The translations under genes and the position numbers were made by a program. From assembly GCA_037176725.1 (NCBI GenBank), contig JAZBRS010000013.1:6885001-6949000 (forward strand): 64,000 nt of DNA, given 5' to 3'. The DNA comes from Posidonia oceanica (Eukaryota > Streptophyta > Magnoliopsida > Alismatales > Posidoniaceae). Position 1 is the stretch's first letter, and every line of letters begins with the position of its first letter. Shown piece after piece: positions 37,821-50,300 of this stretch. Under the pieces are notes generated by a model that saw only the letters and a list, made by a program, of their open reading frames with translations, did not search any database and had not been told where the DNA came from.

Positions 37821-40800
37821 GCGAAATAAAACATTGATAAAGCCATGCAAATGCAGATGCAAAGAGGAAGAGTAGGAGAAGCAAAGGGGAGGCAAACGAT
37901 GCAAGTGTAAGAACAAGCGCCGCTTAAAGACCACGCAATGTAGGTGTGAAGACCTACAAAGGGGAAAGGAAGCAAGTGAAGGGATTACCACTGTCTTGTG
38001 ACTGTTTCCCACCAAAGTGTCCCACGATATGTCTCGCACGCTGCCAAAAGCTCGCAATACGATCGATCGTGGAAAAGGGGGAAGAAAGTCGCAATTAGTA
38101 GTGAATCCAGGGGAAACACAACACATGACACTGAGAGTACGCGAAAAGAGGAGACAGAGTTGATAGATAGGAAGAGGGAGTCCTAGTCTATATGCTCGAG
38201 GAAACAGAAAGCAAAAACCATGCATGTAATGCAAATGGTGTGCAAATGTATGCTGTGCAGGGGTTCAGGAGGACTTACCTTGGAAATCTGAAGCCTGATC
38301 TGAGAAATGCTTGGTCCATGTGGAAGAACGCTCCGCCGGGGTCGTCTAGGTAGCTTGGTTGAGAAGATCTAGCGGCCAGATCTGAAGATATGCTGGCTTC
38401 AAGGCAGAGGGGCCAGAACAGGGGAGAAGAAGGGATCTAAGTGTAAAGGAGGTCCTAGGGGTGTACAAAACAGGTCCTCCCATGTAAATGGGAGTTAAGC
38501 GTGCTTAAGTGTGTGCAAAAATGCAAAATGCAAAGATGCATGGGTGCAATGCATGCAAAAATGTAGAAAAGGACCCAAGAATGACTTTTCAGAAAACTTA
38601 GGAACCTATATGCAAGTTTTGAAAAAGTAAGGGACCTAAATGCAAGAATTTTGAAAAGTTAGGGGCTTATATGCAAGGTTTTTGAAAACTTGGGGGTCTA
38701 CATGCAATTTTACAAAATGTAGGGTTTAAAATGCAATTTAATAAGGTAAATATGCATTTGAATAAGTTTTGAAATCATGTGGATGACTAACATGCAATTT
38801 TGAAACATGTAGGGGTTGAAATGCAATTTTGTAAGGTAAAAAGCAAAAAAAATGGGTTCTGTGAATTAAACAGAGGACTTATGTGCAATTTTTAAATATA
38901 CAGGGTCTAAAATGTAATTTTATAAACAAAAATATGCATTTAAATGAGTTTTATAAACATGTAGAGGATCTATGTGCAATTTTGAAACATGCAGGGTCTA
39001 AAATGCAATTTTATAAGGTAAAATGTTGAAAAACAGATGCTATGCATGCAAATGAAGGACCTATGTGCAAAAATCAAAATGCATGGGGAAAAAAATGCAA
39101 TGCAGTAAGAAAAGATGAAAAATAAATACTTTGATTAACAGATCAGAGGACTAAAACGTAAACAAAGAAAAAGACAGGATTAAAAATGCAGTTTACTAAT
39201 GTAAAATCAGAGTATTAAATGAAATTATCAACTAAAGGACTGAAATGCAAAAATAAAAAACTACAGGGCCTGAACTAAAATAAATCTAAAAGGAAAACAC
39301 AGCAGGAGGATTGGAAAGCAATTAGACAAATTTTTAGATTTTTCATGCAATTTCATATGATTTAAATTCAAACTTAAATGAATCTTAAACGATGACAGGA
39401 CTAGAATGCAATAAAATAAAAACAGAAGCCAGAAATGCAATACGTGGTAAAATATGCTTAGTTAAGAGAAATAAATGCACAGTGATTTGCAACGGCCATG
39501 GACACTGTAGTACAGAGCTACCAGCGGCTATGAACGGCGGAGGAGGGATGCTGGGGAAGTGTTGAACGGCGAGCGATGTTCACCGGAGCTAGGCGGAGAC
39601 TGGAGCGACGTTGGCGAGGCGTGACGTTGCCCGAAGATGGCCGGAGATGATGACGGAGGTCTGCAGTCCTGCTCAGAGGCAGAGCAGACGAAAACAGCGA
39701 CGAGGGATCGATCTGAAGGCAACGGCGCGCTCCTGGAGGTCGTGCGGTCCTCAGGCGACAATCGGAAGTCCTTTCTGCTAACCGGAGCGGCGAGGCGAGC
39801 TTAGAGCTCGCCGGAGAAGAAGGAGTTGACGGCGGCGTTGACTCGGCGAGAAAGGGAGCAGAAACCTAATCTAAGGGGCTAGGAAGCATGCAGGAGAGAA
39901 ATTTAAGCTAAGGGGAAGAAGTGGCACCTGTTCTGGTGTCTGGAGCGCTCCCCCGACATGGGCTGCTTCTGCAGATGCTGGCGAGGCTCGTCTGGCAGTT
40001 GCGGACGTCTCCAGTGGCTCGCAAAGATCGGAATCAGTTCCGTGGAGTCCTCCGGTTCTTCCTGGACGCTCGGAGTGAAGCTCTGATGCCGGAGGAAGAA
40101 GATGGGATTTTTGGGTGCTGCAGGAGTCGCCTGAGGTGGGGGTGGTGATGTACTGCTCATCGGGCTGAACAGGAGCTACTGGTGGGTTTCTGGAGGTTGG
40201 GTGATGGAGTGGAAGGGTTTAAATTGGGCTTTGGAAGCTTGGTTCGGGAGATAGCTGGTGAGTAGATTTCTGGATAGAAAACGGTACAACTGTTTGTTGT
40301 GGATTGTCGGAGATGTGGTGAGCTGTTGGGCTAAAGGCTGGGTGGACTGAGAAGATGGGGTTCAGGTGAGTGGCTGGGAGGATTTTGGGGAGGTTCAGTG
40401 GTCTGTGCAGATGGGAATTTCTGGGAGAAGGAGTTGGGTTCTGGTGTTGGAAAATGGAGGAGTTGGGGATGTTTCTGGATTGGCTTAGGTCGTGGAATGA
40501 AAGGGAGGTGATTGCTGGATGCTGGTTGAGTTCGGGGGTGGATTTGGGAATGATTTGTTGTGGAGGAATGGGTCTAGTTCAGAGGGAAGGATGAGGGAAG
40601 GAAGATGCAAAATTTCAGAGGAGGAAGGAGGAGGATTGCTCTGGGCTTCTCACATGCTCTGGCTGCTCTCTCTGGGTGACAAAAGGTGGTGAAGGAGGAG
40701 TGGAGTGTTGGTTTTAATGGGGGCTGGATGCTGCAAGGCGCGGGCTGAGGATTTGAAATCCCACCGGCACGATCACTGCAGCTTGATTGGAGAGGCGGCT

Positions 40801-40924
40801 GGCGAGGGTGACTGGCAATAAATGCCCCCGGAGAAGCCGCTGAGAGCTAAGAGAAGAGGAGTGAGCTGGAGCTGAGGTGATCGAGAGGGAAGAGAGGAAA
40901 TTGAATTTGAAGAGGAGAGGGAGA

Positions 40925-42060
40925 TGGCTGGCGGGAGACTGAAGCTGAGGAAGAAGAAGAAGGAGAAGGAGGGAAGAAGGGGAGGAAGAGTGCGGGCGTG
41001 GGCCGGGCCACGTGAAAAAAAGAAAAAAAGAAAGATAGAAGGGGGAGAAGGCCAGCAGCTGGGCCGGACCAAGGAAGTAAAAAAAGAAATGGAAAAGAAA
41101 GGAAGAAAGGAAGAAAAAGAAAGGAAGAAGAGAAAGAAGAAGAAAATAGAAATAGAAATAAAAATAAAAATAAAAATAGAAAAGGATGGGAAAAAGTTTT
41201 TAGAGTAGTTGTGTTTAAGTTAGGATTTTAATTAGGTTTTTTAATGGTTGTTTTTAATTGGTTAATTAGGGTTAGAAATAGTTTTAGTTTTGATTTAAGT
41301 TAGGATTTAAGTTTTCTTTTAATTTGTTTTTGATTTTGTTTTAAATGTTTGTTAAAATTTTTAATTGTTTTTTAGTTATGTTTTTCTTGTTAAGTCTTTG
41401 GGATTTTTTATTAGGCTTTTTAAAGATTGTTTTTAAATCGATTAGGGTGAGTTTTAGCTTTTGATTTTAATCTTTTTTCTTAAGTCTTTTTTATTTTTGA
41501 TGTTGTTTGTTAAGTTCTTTTAATATTTTTTAGTTAAGTTTTTCCTTGTTAAGTTTTTTTTTAATTAAGTGTTTTTAGATTGTTGATTGTTTCTCTTTTT
41601 TTTTTCTTTCTTTTTAGTTAAGCTTTCAAATTGTTTCATTTAGATTTGTTGGGTTAAGTCTTTTCTTAATTAATTGCCTTAGTATTTTAAATTGTTTTCT
41701 TTCTTTTTAGGATTTGTTTTTTGATTGTTTTTAGTAGGGTTTCTACTTTTGCTTGTTTTGATTATATTTTGGTTTTTGCTTGATTTTATAGTATTTTCTT
41801 TTTGTTTGTTTTACATTTTTTAGATTGCATTCATGGTTTTTAGTTTTAGTTGGTTTTAGTTAGGTTTTTGTTTTTACTTGCTTGTTTAAGTTTTAAATTT
41901 TTTCTTTTTAGGATTTCGATTTGTTTTCCTTTTGTTTTTAGAGTTTTAAATGTTTTTAAGGGTTTTTTTAGAGATTTAGTGAAAGAAAGGAAAAGAAAAG
42001 GAAAAGGAAGAAGAAAAGGGGGAAATGAAGGAGTAAAGAAGAAAGAGAGGAGTTGAAGGA
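40925..42060 (-). repeat. Purine/pyrimidine-biased zone of the LTR
   Basis: Long GAAGAA/AAAGAAA runs alternate with T-rich DNA (41220-41960). Lysine-rich or Phe/Leu-rich ORFs here reflect composition. The same zone occurs in the sister LTRs at 50500-51660 and 61100-61960. Confidence 0.7.
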
Positions 42061-45000
42061 TAATAAATATTAGAAAATCAAGAAATAAGCTAAAAATAAA
42101 ATAAAAATATAAATAAAATGCAGAAGTGATAGATACATAGGGTGGGCCCACAGCCAGGCAAGAAGAAGAGAGAGAAGGGAGTGAAAAGACGGAGAATAAT
42201 CAGGAGAGAGAGGAGAGAGAAAAGAATAATCTAGGAGAGAGAAAAGGATAATTTGGATAAAGGATGAGGTTAGAGGTTTAGAAAAGAGGTGAAATTTGGG
42301 GAGTGTGTAGCCTAGGGTCTCTAGTGTTGGACCTAGGGTTTGGGTTTGGATTTGGGAAGGTTTTGGAAGGGTTTTGAGGTGTAGAAAAATGGTAGTTTTA
42401 CCTAGGTTTTCTAGGATTTTTGAGAGTGATTTTGGTTTGAAATTTCTAAGGATTTTTGGTAGGTTTGCTAAGTTGGGGATGGTGAGTTTTCCTATGATTT
42501 TTGGGTAGTTTTTGGGCTTGGGAAAGAGGTGTGATTTTAGGTTAAGTTTGGGCTTGTTTTGGAGAGGAGGATGAAAAGGAATGTGTAGGTTTGGACCTAG
42601 ATTTGGATCCAGAAGCCATTAGAAGATTCCAATTGATTCAGCCTGTCAAAATGGGGTGTCAACACCCGACCAACAACAAAAACCAATAAAACGTGCCTTT
42701 GAAATCATTTATCTCTTTTCGTTTCAAATCATATGCATGCTCTTTCAAAATCTTAAAAGCATACTTGAAATGGCCAATCTAGCCAAATCAAGCCTAAAAC
42801 ACAAAACCAACTCGCAGCCTGGTCCCACGCCCTCATTGGGCGGACCAGACGGCCAACAGCGCCTGAATGCCTCAATCGCATTCAGAACGCACAGCACAAC
42901 AAACACAAAGCCAACCAAACACAGGGCCTCAATGGCCAAACAATAACGTCTTAAACAGGTGGAAAACTCTAGACCCAATATGGCCAAAACTTGGCAAAAG
43001 CCATCAAGCCACAAAAACAGGCAAAGCTCGAGGCCCAATACAGCCAAAACAAACCAAGCACGGCCCAAACGAGTACAAAATAAAACCAACTAGTCGTGTT
43101 GCCTAGCGCCCCAGCAACTGACCTGGCTTCAAGCAGTAGCCAGGGGCTAACCCCTGCAACTCACTGCACTGCCAAGGACACTCGCCATGTGGGGGAGTGT
43201 GCCCGTCACGGCATCTCACACCAGAGACGCCTCAAAAAGCTATCCCCAACTGGGAAGGCGGTCCACACTCGAGAGAAACCAGAGGGCACGCCTAATACGA
43301 CGCCCACAAGCTCAGTGCTTCGAACCACTAGAGGCTCCTCACCCTTAGGCTCAGCCAGCACCCACAAGTCTCGGTCCACGTAACAACTAAGGTATCATGC
43401 CCAGCTACAAAAAAGTATCATACCTCCCGAGTCCGCTGCCACGATACCATTAGGTACGACCGGCACCTCGACCCTACAGACCTCAACCCTGGTGACGTGT
43501 CTGACGCACCGCAGAGTGTAGTTGCATTCCCGAGGAATGTAGTCACACCCACGGGTCCAGGCTACACTCACCTCGAAGTCTTGGCCCGCAACAAGCACTT
43601 GGACCTTACCTTGGCAATAGCTCACAACCCCAGGGGTATCAGTCATCCCTGTAAGGCCGGTCAATGCCTCAGTCTCGGTCCACAACCAAAGGCACAGTAA
43701 AATCCTTTCCAAAACCTTTTCAAAACTAATGCATTTTCTTTTAAAACTCCTTTCAAAGACTATTTCGAAATCCTTAATTGACAACTCAAAAACACTACAA
43801 AACACAGTACAGAACACAGCACGAAAACTACGAACAGAAACCACAGCTTAAAACACAGCCAAAACACAGCCTCGGCAGCTCCTTTGTCAGGCCCAAGAAC
43901 CACACTACAAAACGCAGCACAACAGAGAAACAAAGGCACCTCCTAGGCAAAAAGTTTACCTAGGAGACACCACCCAGAAGCACAACACCAATCTCGAAGT
44001 CCCAATGTACTTACGAGACCGAGCACCCATACAAACTGCACTCAGAACACTAAGTCCTGGTGCCAAGGTCTAATCCTAAGGTTATCATGTTCCCTAATGT
44101 CCATCTAGACCAATTAGGGAAAACCTTAGCATTACTAGGTTGTTTAGTCTTTTAATTCCAACCCTAGTACATGTGGGATCTTGCTAATTCATTTTAGGCA
44201 ATTCTTAACCTATCTCTAATGATTTGTCTAATTATCATCTTGCCATAACTACCTACAATGTCCATTTAGCATTACTCACATTAGAATTATCAAAAACAAG
44301 TCCCTAAGGACTTAAAAGTAACTAAATCCCAAAAGTCAGGGACTAAAAAGCAATCCCCATAAAGCTTAGGGACTAAAGGGCAATATCCACTGAACTCAAG
44401 GACTAAAAAGTAATATAAAACTAGGGAACTACATGCAATTAAATGGAAAATTAAGGACTGGAAAGTAATCCAGGCGTTGGTGCTGGGAAACCCTGCGTCC
44501 AACGTTGGACGTAGAGAACCCTGCGTTCAACACCTTGGGTTCCCAAAATCCTGAATTCTCCTCCTACTTACTAACCTGCATGTTCATTAATTAAACCATA
44601 ATTAACTAGTATGGAAAACACCACGAAATCTACTGCATGCAACCTACCATCCAACCATTAACCCAAGTCATGCCCCTCTAAACAGAAAACATGAAAAACA
44701 GGAGCAGGGGTGTTAGACGCAGCTTCAGCCAGCTTCTAATGTTGGACGCACCAGGGTGTGCGTCCAACACCCTACAGCCAGAGGTTCAACTAGAACCTCC
44801 AACATAGGCGTGCAAACACCCTACAAATCACAACCATACAAGAACATATGCATATAAACAGATTCAAGGCATTAATGAACTAAACTACCTCCTTAAACAT
44901 GCAAATAAATCTCTAAAGGGGCGTGTACCTTGCACCCAAGAGGCGAGCCAACACAACGAGCTCCACCGCGATCCAAGGCTCCCTGCAAGCTCCCAGCCAC

Positions 45001-45579
45001 GCCCCAAACCTCCTCTGGCCATCCGCCAAGCCCACAGCAACCCTCGCAGCATCAACACCCCAAAATCAGTGGGTGGAACCAAGAAAAAGAGGGAAGAAAG
45101 AGGAGAAAGGATACCAAGGCCTATACATACCTCTCTCTCTCTCTCTCTCCCAAGCTCCCAGGCAGCCAAGGATCACTAGAGAACACCCCCCATGCCGCCG
45201 GAGAAGAAAGGGAGGAAGTGGGGAAGAAAATACCCCCAAGGAGCCACTGACTTACTCCTTATATAGGCAACTGGTGCACTCAAAGCGTTAGACGCTATCT
45301 GTCCATGCGTCTTACATAAGACGCACCACATTCTGCATCTTACACTCAGAAATCCAGGAGTACTGACACACAGGTGTTGAACGCAGGATTCCTTGCGTCT
45401 AACATAAGACACAAGCCCACTAGCGTCTAACACCTTGAGACAAGAAAATCCACATTCCAGGTTTTGGAAGCGGGATTTCTTGCGTCTAACATAAGACGCA
45501 GCATTTCCAGTGTCTAACACCCTCATATTCCAGATTAAATATCTGGTCTAAAATTCCACCAAAAAATCTGGGTCTTACA

Positions 45580-45752
45580 TGCGCAGAGCTCAACGCAGCA
45601 TGCATTACCCGTACACTCTCCCAACATAGCATCAGCATTCGCATCCGCATTTGCTTTCCGATTGTGTTGCTCTCCTACTGATTCGGGCAGGGTGTCTTGT
45701 CAACCCTAAGCATCGGTCTCGGTTCCCTTGACCTCGCTCGGGGAGGGGCATC
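45580..45752 (+). mobile_element. End of a plus-oriented internal region with polypurine tract
   Basis: It continues the sequence interrupted at 36179 (CAGCATGCATTAC..., AACATAGCATCAGCATTCG). It ends GCTCGGGGAGGGGCATC at 45736-45752, the reverse complement of the GATGCCCCTCCC that follows the minus-oriented LTRs at 56657 and 62012. Its position fits a PPT directly before a 3' LTR. Confidence 0.7.
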
Positions 45753-47258
45753 GGTAGACACCCCGATTTTGTTCATCAGTGGACTCCTCCGGAGAAGCAT
45801 GCTCGATTGCGGCGGACCAAACCCATAACCCAGAAACCTACCAAACACCTTAAAACCCACCTAAACCCTAAACACACCAAAGCCAAAAGGCCTAAAGCCC
45901 AGGATGGCCCGGTATCCTTGGAAACATGCTCAAGATCCAGCCCATAGACTCTAACATGGTTCTAGCACGTCTAGAAGGCGTCATTTCCAGGCGTCAATAG
46001 ACAGCGTAAATAACCAACGGTACCACACATCGTAACATTGTAGCGCACCTAACCGATGCAGATTGCTAGCGCGATGCCCTGTGTCGGATTAATATTAGTA
46101 AAGGGTTCATTAGCCATTTCACTGGTGGCACACTAAATCCCGGCACCTCATTGGCTCTTGTGGATCTGAGTGCGGATAATAGGATATCAGGACCATCCTC
46201 CCCCATCTCAATCCAAATTCCCATCAAATCCACTCCACTTAAATCCAAACCATGCATTTGAATTCTCTTTACCATCAACGACGCCCATGCAACGTCCCGG
46301 GCTATATAACGGTGCTCAACCTCTACGAGATTTCTCTCTTGGCTGGCTTGACACTCCTGAGCTCTCGGCACTCATCTCCTGATTGCTCTTGCCTCAGCTG
46401 AGCTCTCCACCACCCTTGCTCCGTAAATTCCCCAACTCCGGCGAGCCACCGACACAAGCCAACCCACTCCGAGAGCCACCCATCCAGAGCCTTCACCCTC
46501 CACTCCTCCTCCATACCAGACCCTTCCAGAGTGAGAGAGAAAGAGAGCCCATAGGAGCACACCTCGCAACCAGTAACTAGCCACCACAACCGACGTCGAC
46601 GCTTCCGCGCAACCACCGCGAGTCGCTGCACCGGGAGAGCACGCGTCGAGTCTCGTGCAGGTAAGCCTCGCCTCCTGTAGCAATGTAGCTTAATTTTTGC
46701 TACCTGGATGTCTGTTGAATGCCATTTTGCATCGTCTTCTCTTAGTTTTTCATCGCCGGTATCCACTTGCATTCGAGATGGGGTCCTGGTTTCATGCTCG
46801 GCCTGAGGCCGGTGAGCCCAAACGGTCCTCACCCCCACATCTGTGCATCATTCCTTCAATCCCCCATGATGCAGCATCGCCTCCTCTGACTGTGCAAACG
46901 GCCGACCGTCCACCCCATGACGGACGGAGTCGACATTCCTGAGCGAAGATAGGGGACACCCATACTCTTTGTTTTCCATCATGCATTGCATCCTCGATGG
47001 CCCTCTTGCCTTCCTCCACCTCCGTCGTAAGCCACGACTGCGCCTCGTTAGGTTTCAGCCTCGTCCATGGCCGTCGAACCCAACATTTCCCTGCGTCGTG
47101 CAAGGGAGGTGGGGAGGACAAACCATGCATTGGCATCTCGTTTTCTTTGCTCTAGATTGTTCCTTGTTATGCTCATATGCTTCACTGATCTTTGCTTGTT
47201 TGATTTCAATCGCATTCAATCCGTAATTGTGCAAGGAAGTTCAGTGTCTGTGACTACA
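45753..47258 (+). mobile_element. 3' LTR of a plus-oriented Tat/Ogre-like element, borders tentative
   Basis: It starts GGTAGACACCCCGATTTTG right after the PPT, where TG has become GG. A TATA-like GGGCTATATAACGG at about 46309-46322 is followed by a CT-rich leader, and GTGCAGGTAAGCC near 46655-46667 could be a splice donor. GACTACA at 47252-47258 is the best candidate end. The conserved GGTGCCTAACACC block is missing, so this is a divergent or partial LTR. Its 5' partner is not in the window. Confidence 0.45.
46311..46319 (+). promoter_or_regulatory. TATA box of the LTR promoter
   Basis: CTATATAAC within GGGCTATATAACGG is a strong plant TATA motif, located about 560 bp into the LTR and followed by a CT-rich leader. 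It probably served as the retroelement promoter. Confidence 0.5.
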
Positions 47259-47380
47259 AAACCTGGTGCACGCAGATCATCTAGCGAGCTATAACGGCAA
47301 GTAGATCTGGCGTACTGTCCTAACGGACAATACTGACACGCATATCTGGCGCGAGAAACCTAATTCAAAGCATAGCCACT
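47259..47380. other. Short spacer between opposing LTRs
   Basis: About 120 bp with repeated AGATCTGGCG-type phrases. It could belong to either neighbouring LTR. Nothing else is recognised. Confidence 0.3.
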
Positions 47381-50300
47381 TGGACATAACTTGGTCCCAC
47401 TGCGGTCCTTGCAACGCTGCCATAACTCGCGATGCGATCGTGCCATAAGAGAGGGAGGGAAGTCGCGATCAGCAGTGAATCTGAGGAGAAACTCAACTCG
47501 AAAACACCGGGAAAACGCGAAATAAAACAAAGATAAGACAAAAGGGAGTCACCACCTAGTCTATTATCAGGAAGACGAGGAAAACCAAGGAAAAGCATAG
47601 AAAACAAGCAAATGAATGCAATGCTATGCAAAATGTATGACTCATGCTAAGGATAAGGGCAAAATAGTCATTATGGGCTAGAGAAAGGGTAAGGACTCCT
47701 GTTACGTGCGGGAAAGGTGTTAGGCTCCCCCGACACACTCGAGAAGTTGGTCTTTCTTGGCTAAACGCTCACATATGCCAGATGTTGGCAATTGCTTGCC
47801 TTTGCTATACGCCCGTAGGTGATAGATGCCATGCTATGAATGCTTTAACTGCTTAAAGTGCCTAAATGCCATGTATGGGAATTAAACGTGCTGTTTACGC
47901 GCTCAGCAGCGTTGCCAGTGTTCCGAACCGGACGACCCTTGGTTCGTAAGAACTCCAGGCAGTAAGCATCACTGCTCTAATGCAAATGCAGGCGATAAAG
48001 CAAAACATCGATAAACCACGCAATGCATGCGACATGCAAAGGGGAAAGCGAACAAGGGCGAGAAAACCAAATAAAACCGCACAATGCAAGCGACATGCAA
48101 AAGGGAAAGAAAGCTGACATAGAAAACTATGGGAAAGCATGCAATGCAAGGCACAAAACCAAAACAGGAATCTGGCAGCATGCACAGGTGTTATAGCATG
48201 TATCAGAGGCAATAAAACAAGGGAAACAGCGAGCGAAACAAAAGCGACGACTTAAAACTGAGTTCAGCCATCTGTAAGTGTTGGACGCATCCATGACCTG
48301 CGTCCAATGTTGGACGCAGGAAAAGCTGGCATCCAACACAGACAGAAGGTAAAAAAGCATGCAATCTAACTATATGAATGTGATGCCAATGTAAGGATGC
48401 AGTAGAATATGTGTATGACATGTAGATCAATCAAGACAACAAATCAGAAATGATTTCAGAGCAAGATGCAAGCATAGAACTGAATTTAAGCAGAATAGGG
48501 TGTTGGACGCCAGAGATCATAGTGTCCAACGTTGGACGCAAGAAGGCTCTGCATCCAACACAGGGCAAGCAGCAGCACAGCAAGATAGCATGCAAATGAT
48601 AAATAAAGCATTAAAGCATGTATTTGAATTGCTGTAAACAGGTTAGGGCTAAGCATGCATACAAGTATTGAATAAAAAGTCCAAAAAGAAGGGCATCTGC
48701 AAAGCATGCAAGGGAGAAAGCACAACCAGAGTGTAAGACGCAAGCTACACCTGCGTCCAATGTAGGACGCAAGGAATGCCAGCGTCCAACACAAGGGAAG
48801 GCAGAGATAAAAAATAACCTGCAAGAAACCTTGATAAAAACCAAGCAAGCTTGACTACAGCCACTGAGAGGGCCAAACACTCACATGCAAGCATGGATCA
48901 AGCCAACATAAAATATCAGAGCATCATGGAAGCATTTAGGCAATAGCAGATGAGCAGCAAAATAGGAAGCAGAGCATATCGACATCCAACATAGGATGCA
49001 GACAAACCCTACGTCCAACACATAAAAGTGGCAAATCATTCTGCAAGAAGAAACTGAGCTTGGAAATCACTTAAACATGCATGCAAGCTATGGAAAACAG
49101 TCCAAACAAGATCATGCATCATAGATCGAGCAAGTATTCTATATAGAACACTAAGAGAAACATGCATAAGGAGAAAAGGGAACAAAACCCATACAAATCC
49201 ACATGCAACCTTAAAAGGGACTTGCATACCTGGAGAACAGCAGCCACAGGGCCCAAACACCATTAAGCATGCATAGAGCAAGTTTAAAACTCAAAAGGAA
49301 GTAAGACTCAAGCATGGCAGCAAGTACAAGCATGCAGATAGATAGGACGCTGGACACACCAGCGTCCAACATTGGACGCAGAGTGTACCAGCATCCAACA
49401 CAGGCAGGAGGCACACTAAGCTAAAGCAAGAAAGAAAAGTCCAAGTAAGGATCCATACTTGGCATAAATCATGCAATAACATTCATAAGCATCAAGGGAA
49501 GCATTTAAAGCAAGCTCACAGAGTTGCAACTAAAACATGCTAACATAAATGCAAAATAAAACAAAATGAAACAAATAGCCAGCAGAGGTGTTGGACGCTG
49601 CCTCATGGCAGGTCCAACGTTGGATGCACCAGCTGGTGCGTCCAACAAGTCGGGAACTTTCCCAGCCAAGATCAGTGGCCAAGGTGGCCAAAAATCGCCA
49701 AGTGACTTGCTAGGAAGCAAGAGTGGCCGACGACGAGCATGTCCATATGCTCGAAGCCAGAAATAGGTGGGTGGATTGCTCCACCCACCTCCTCCTCTTC
49801 GTGGCCGGAAAGGCAAGGTGGGGAGGGGTGTGTGTTGTGCTAAAAAGCAGGGAAACTAGCTAGGAACGTTACCACATGCATGCACGAGCTAAAGGGATCG
49901 AAGGCCTACCTTGGTGCGGCCTAAAACGGCATGTCCACTCTCGGCTAGTCGGCGTGGAAGGTGGCGGCAAGCCAACTCCGGCGAGCTTCCTTGGCGTGTA
50001 GGAGGCACGGGAGAGGGAGCTGGAGGTCTGGGAGTGGTCGTGGGTAATCGCTCTGGGTCGCTCAAGCTCTGAATCCTCACGAGAGTTGGTGTGGTGATCT
50101 CTGGAAGAGGGAGAAGTGGGCTGTTTTGTTGGGTTCATGGTGTAGACACCCCATTCTGACAGACTGAACTAGTGGAATCCTTCTGGTGGCTTCTGAACCA
50201 AACACCTTAACCTAAACCAAACCTAGAATCACACCCATATTCTAACCCAAAAAACCACCCAAAAACCATAGGAAAACCCATCCTTTCAACCTAGAAAACT

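Larger units (their letters stand above)
36576..42664 (-). mobile_element. Giant solo LTR (6089 bp), decayed TSD CCCGG/CCCGA
   Basis: The plus strand begins TGTAGTAATCCCGC and ends TCAAAATGGGGTGTCAACA, so the sense is minus. The flanks CCCGG (36571-36575) and CCCGA (42665-42669) differ by one G-to-A, a CpG-type change. It contains the family block (36929-36995), a 30-bp tandem array (37286-37820), an interior copy of the LTR end (about 37985-38170), roughly 31-bp degenerate repeats of GGACCTAAATGCAA type (38580-39010) and a purine-rich zone (40930-42060). No hairpin modules of the TTGGACGC type are present. Confidence 0.88.
36180..45579 (+). mobile_element. TGTAACGACC-family solo LTR, split by a nested 6.1-kb LTR
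   Basis: It begins TGTAACGACCTGTCC and ends AAAATCTGGGTCTTACA. Excluding the nested LTR at 36576-42664 it is about 3.3 kb. The flanking pentamers are CGCGT (left) and TGCGC (right), compatible with an original CGCGC duplication altered by C-to-T changes. The 3' part carries five hairpin modules (44474-44533, 44710-44771, 45284-45347, 45374-45433, 45459-45521) and a CT microsatellite (about 45130-45150). The flanking DNA on both sides is the 3' region of a plus-oriented element. Confidence 0.75.

Noticed and set aside
40924..41208. Lysine-rich ORF
   Set aside because: Produced by AGAAAGAAG low-complexity DNA in the LTR. No independent support.
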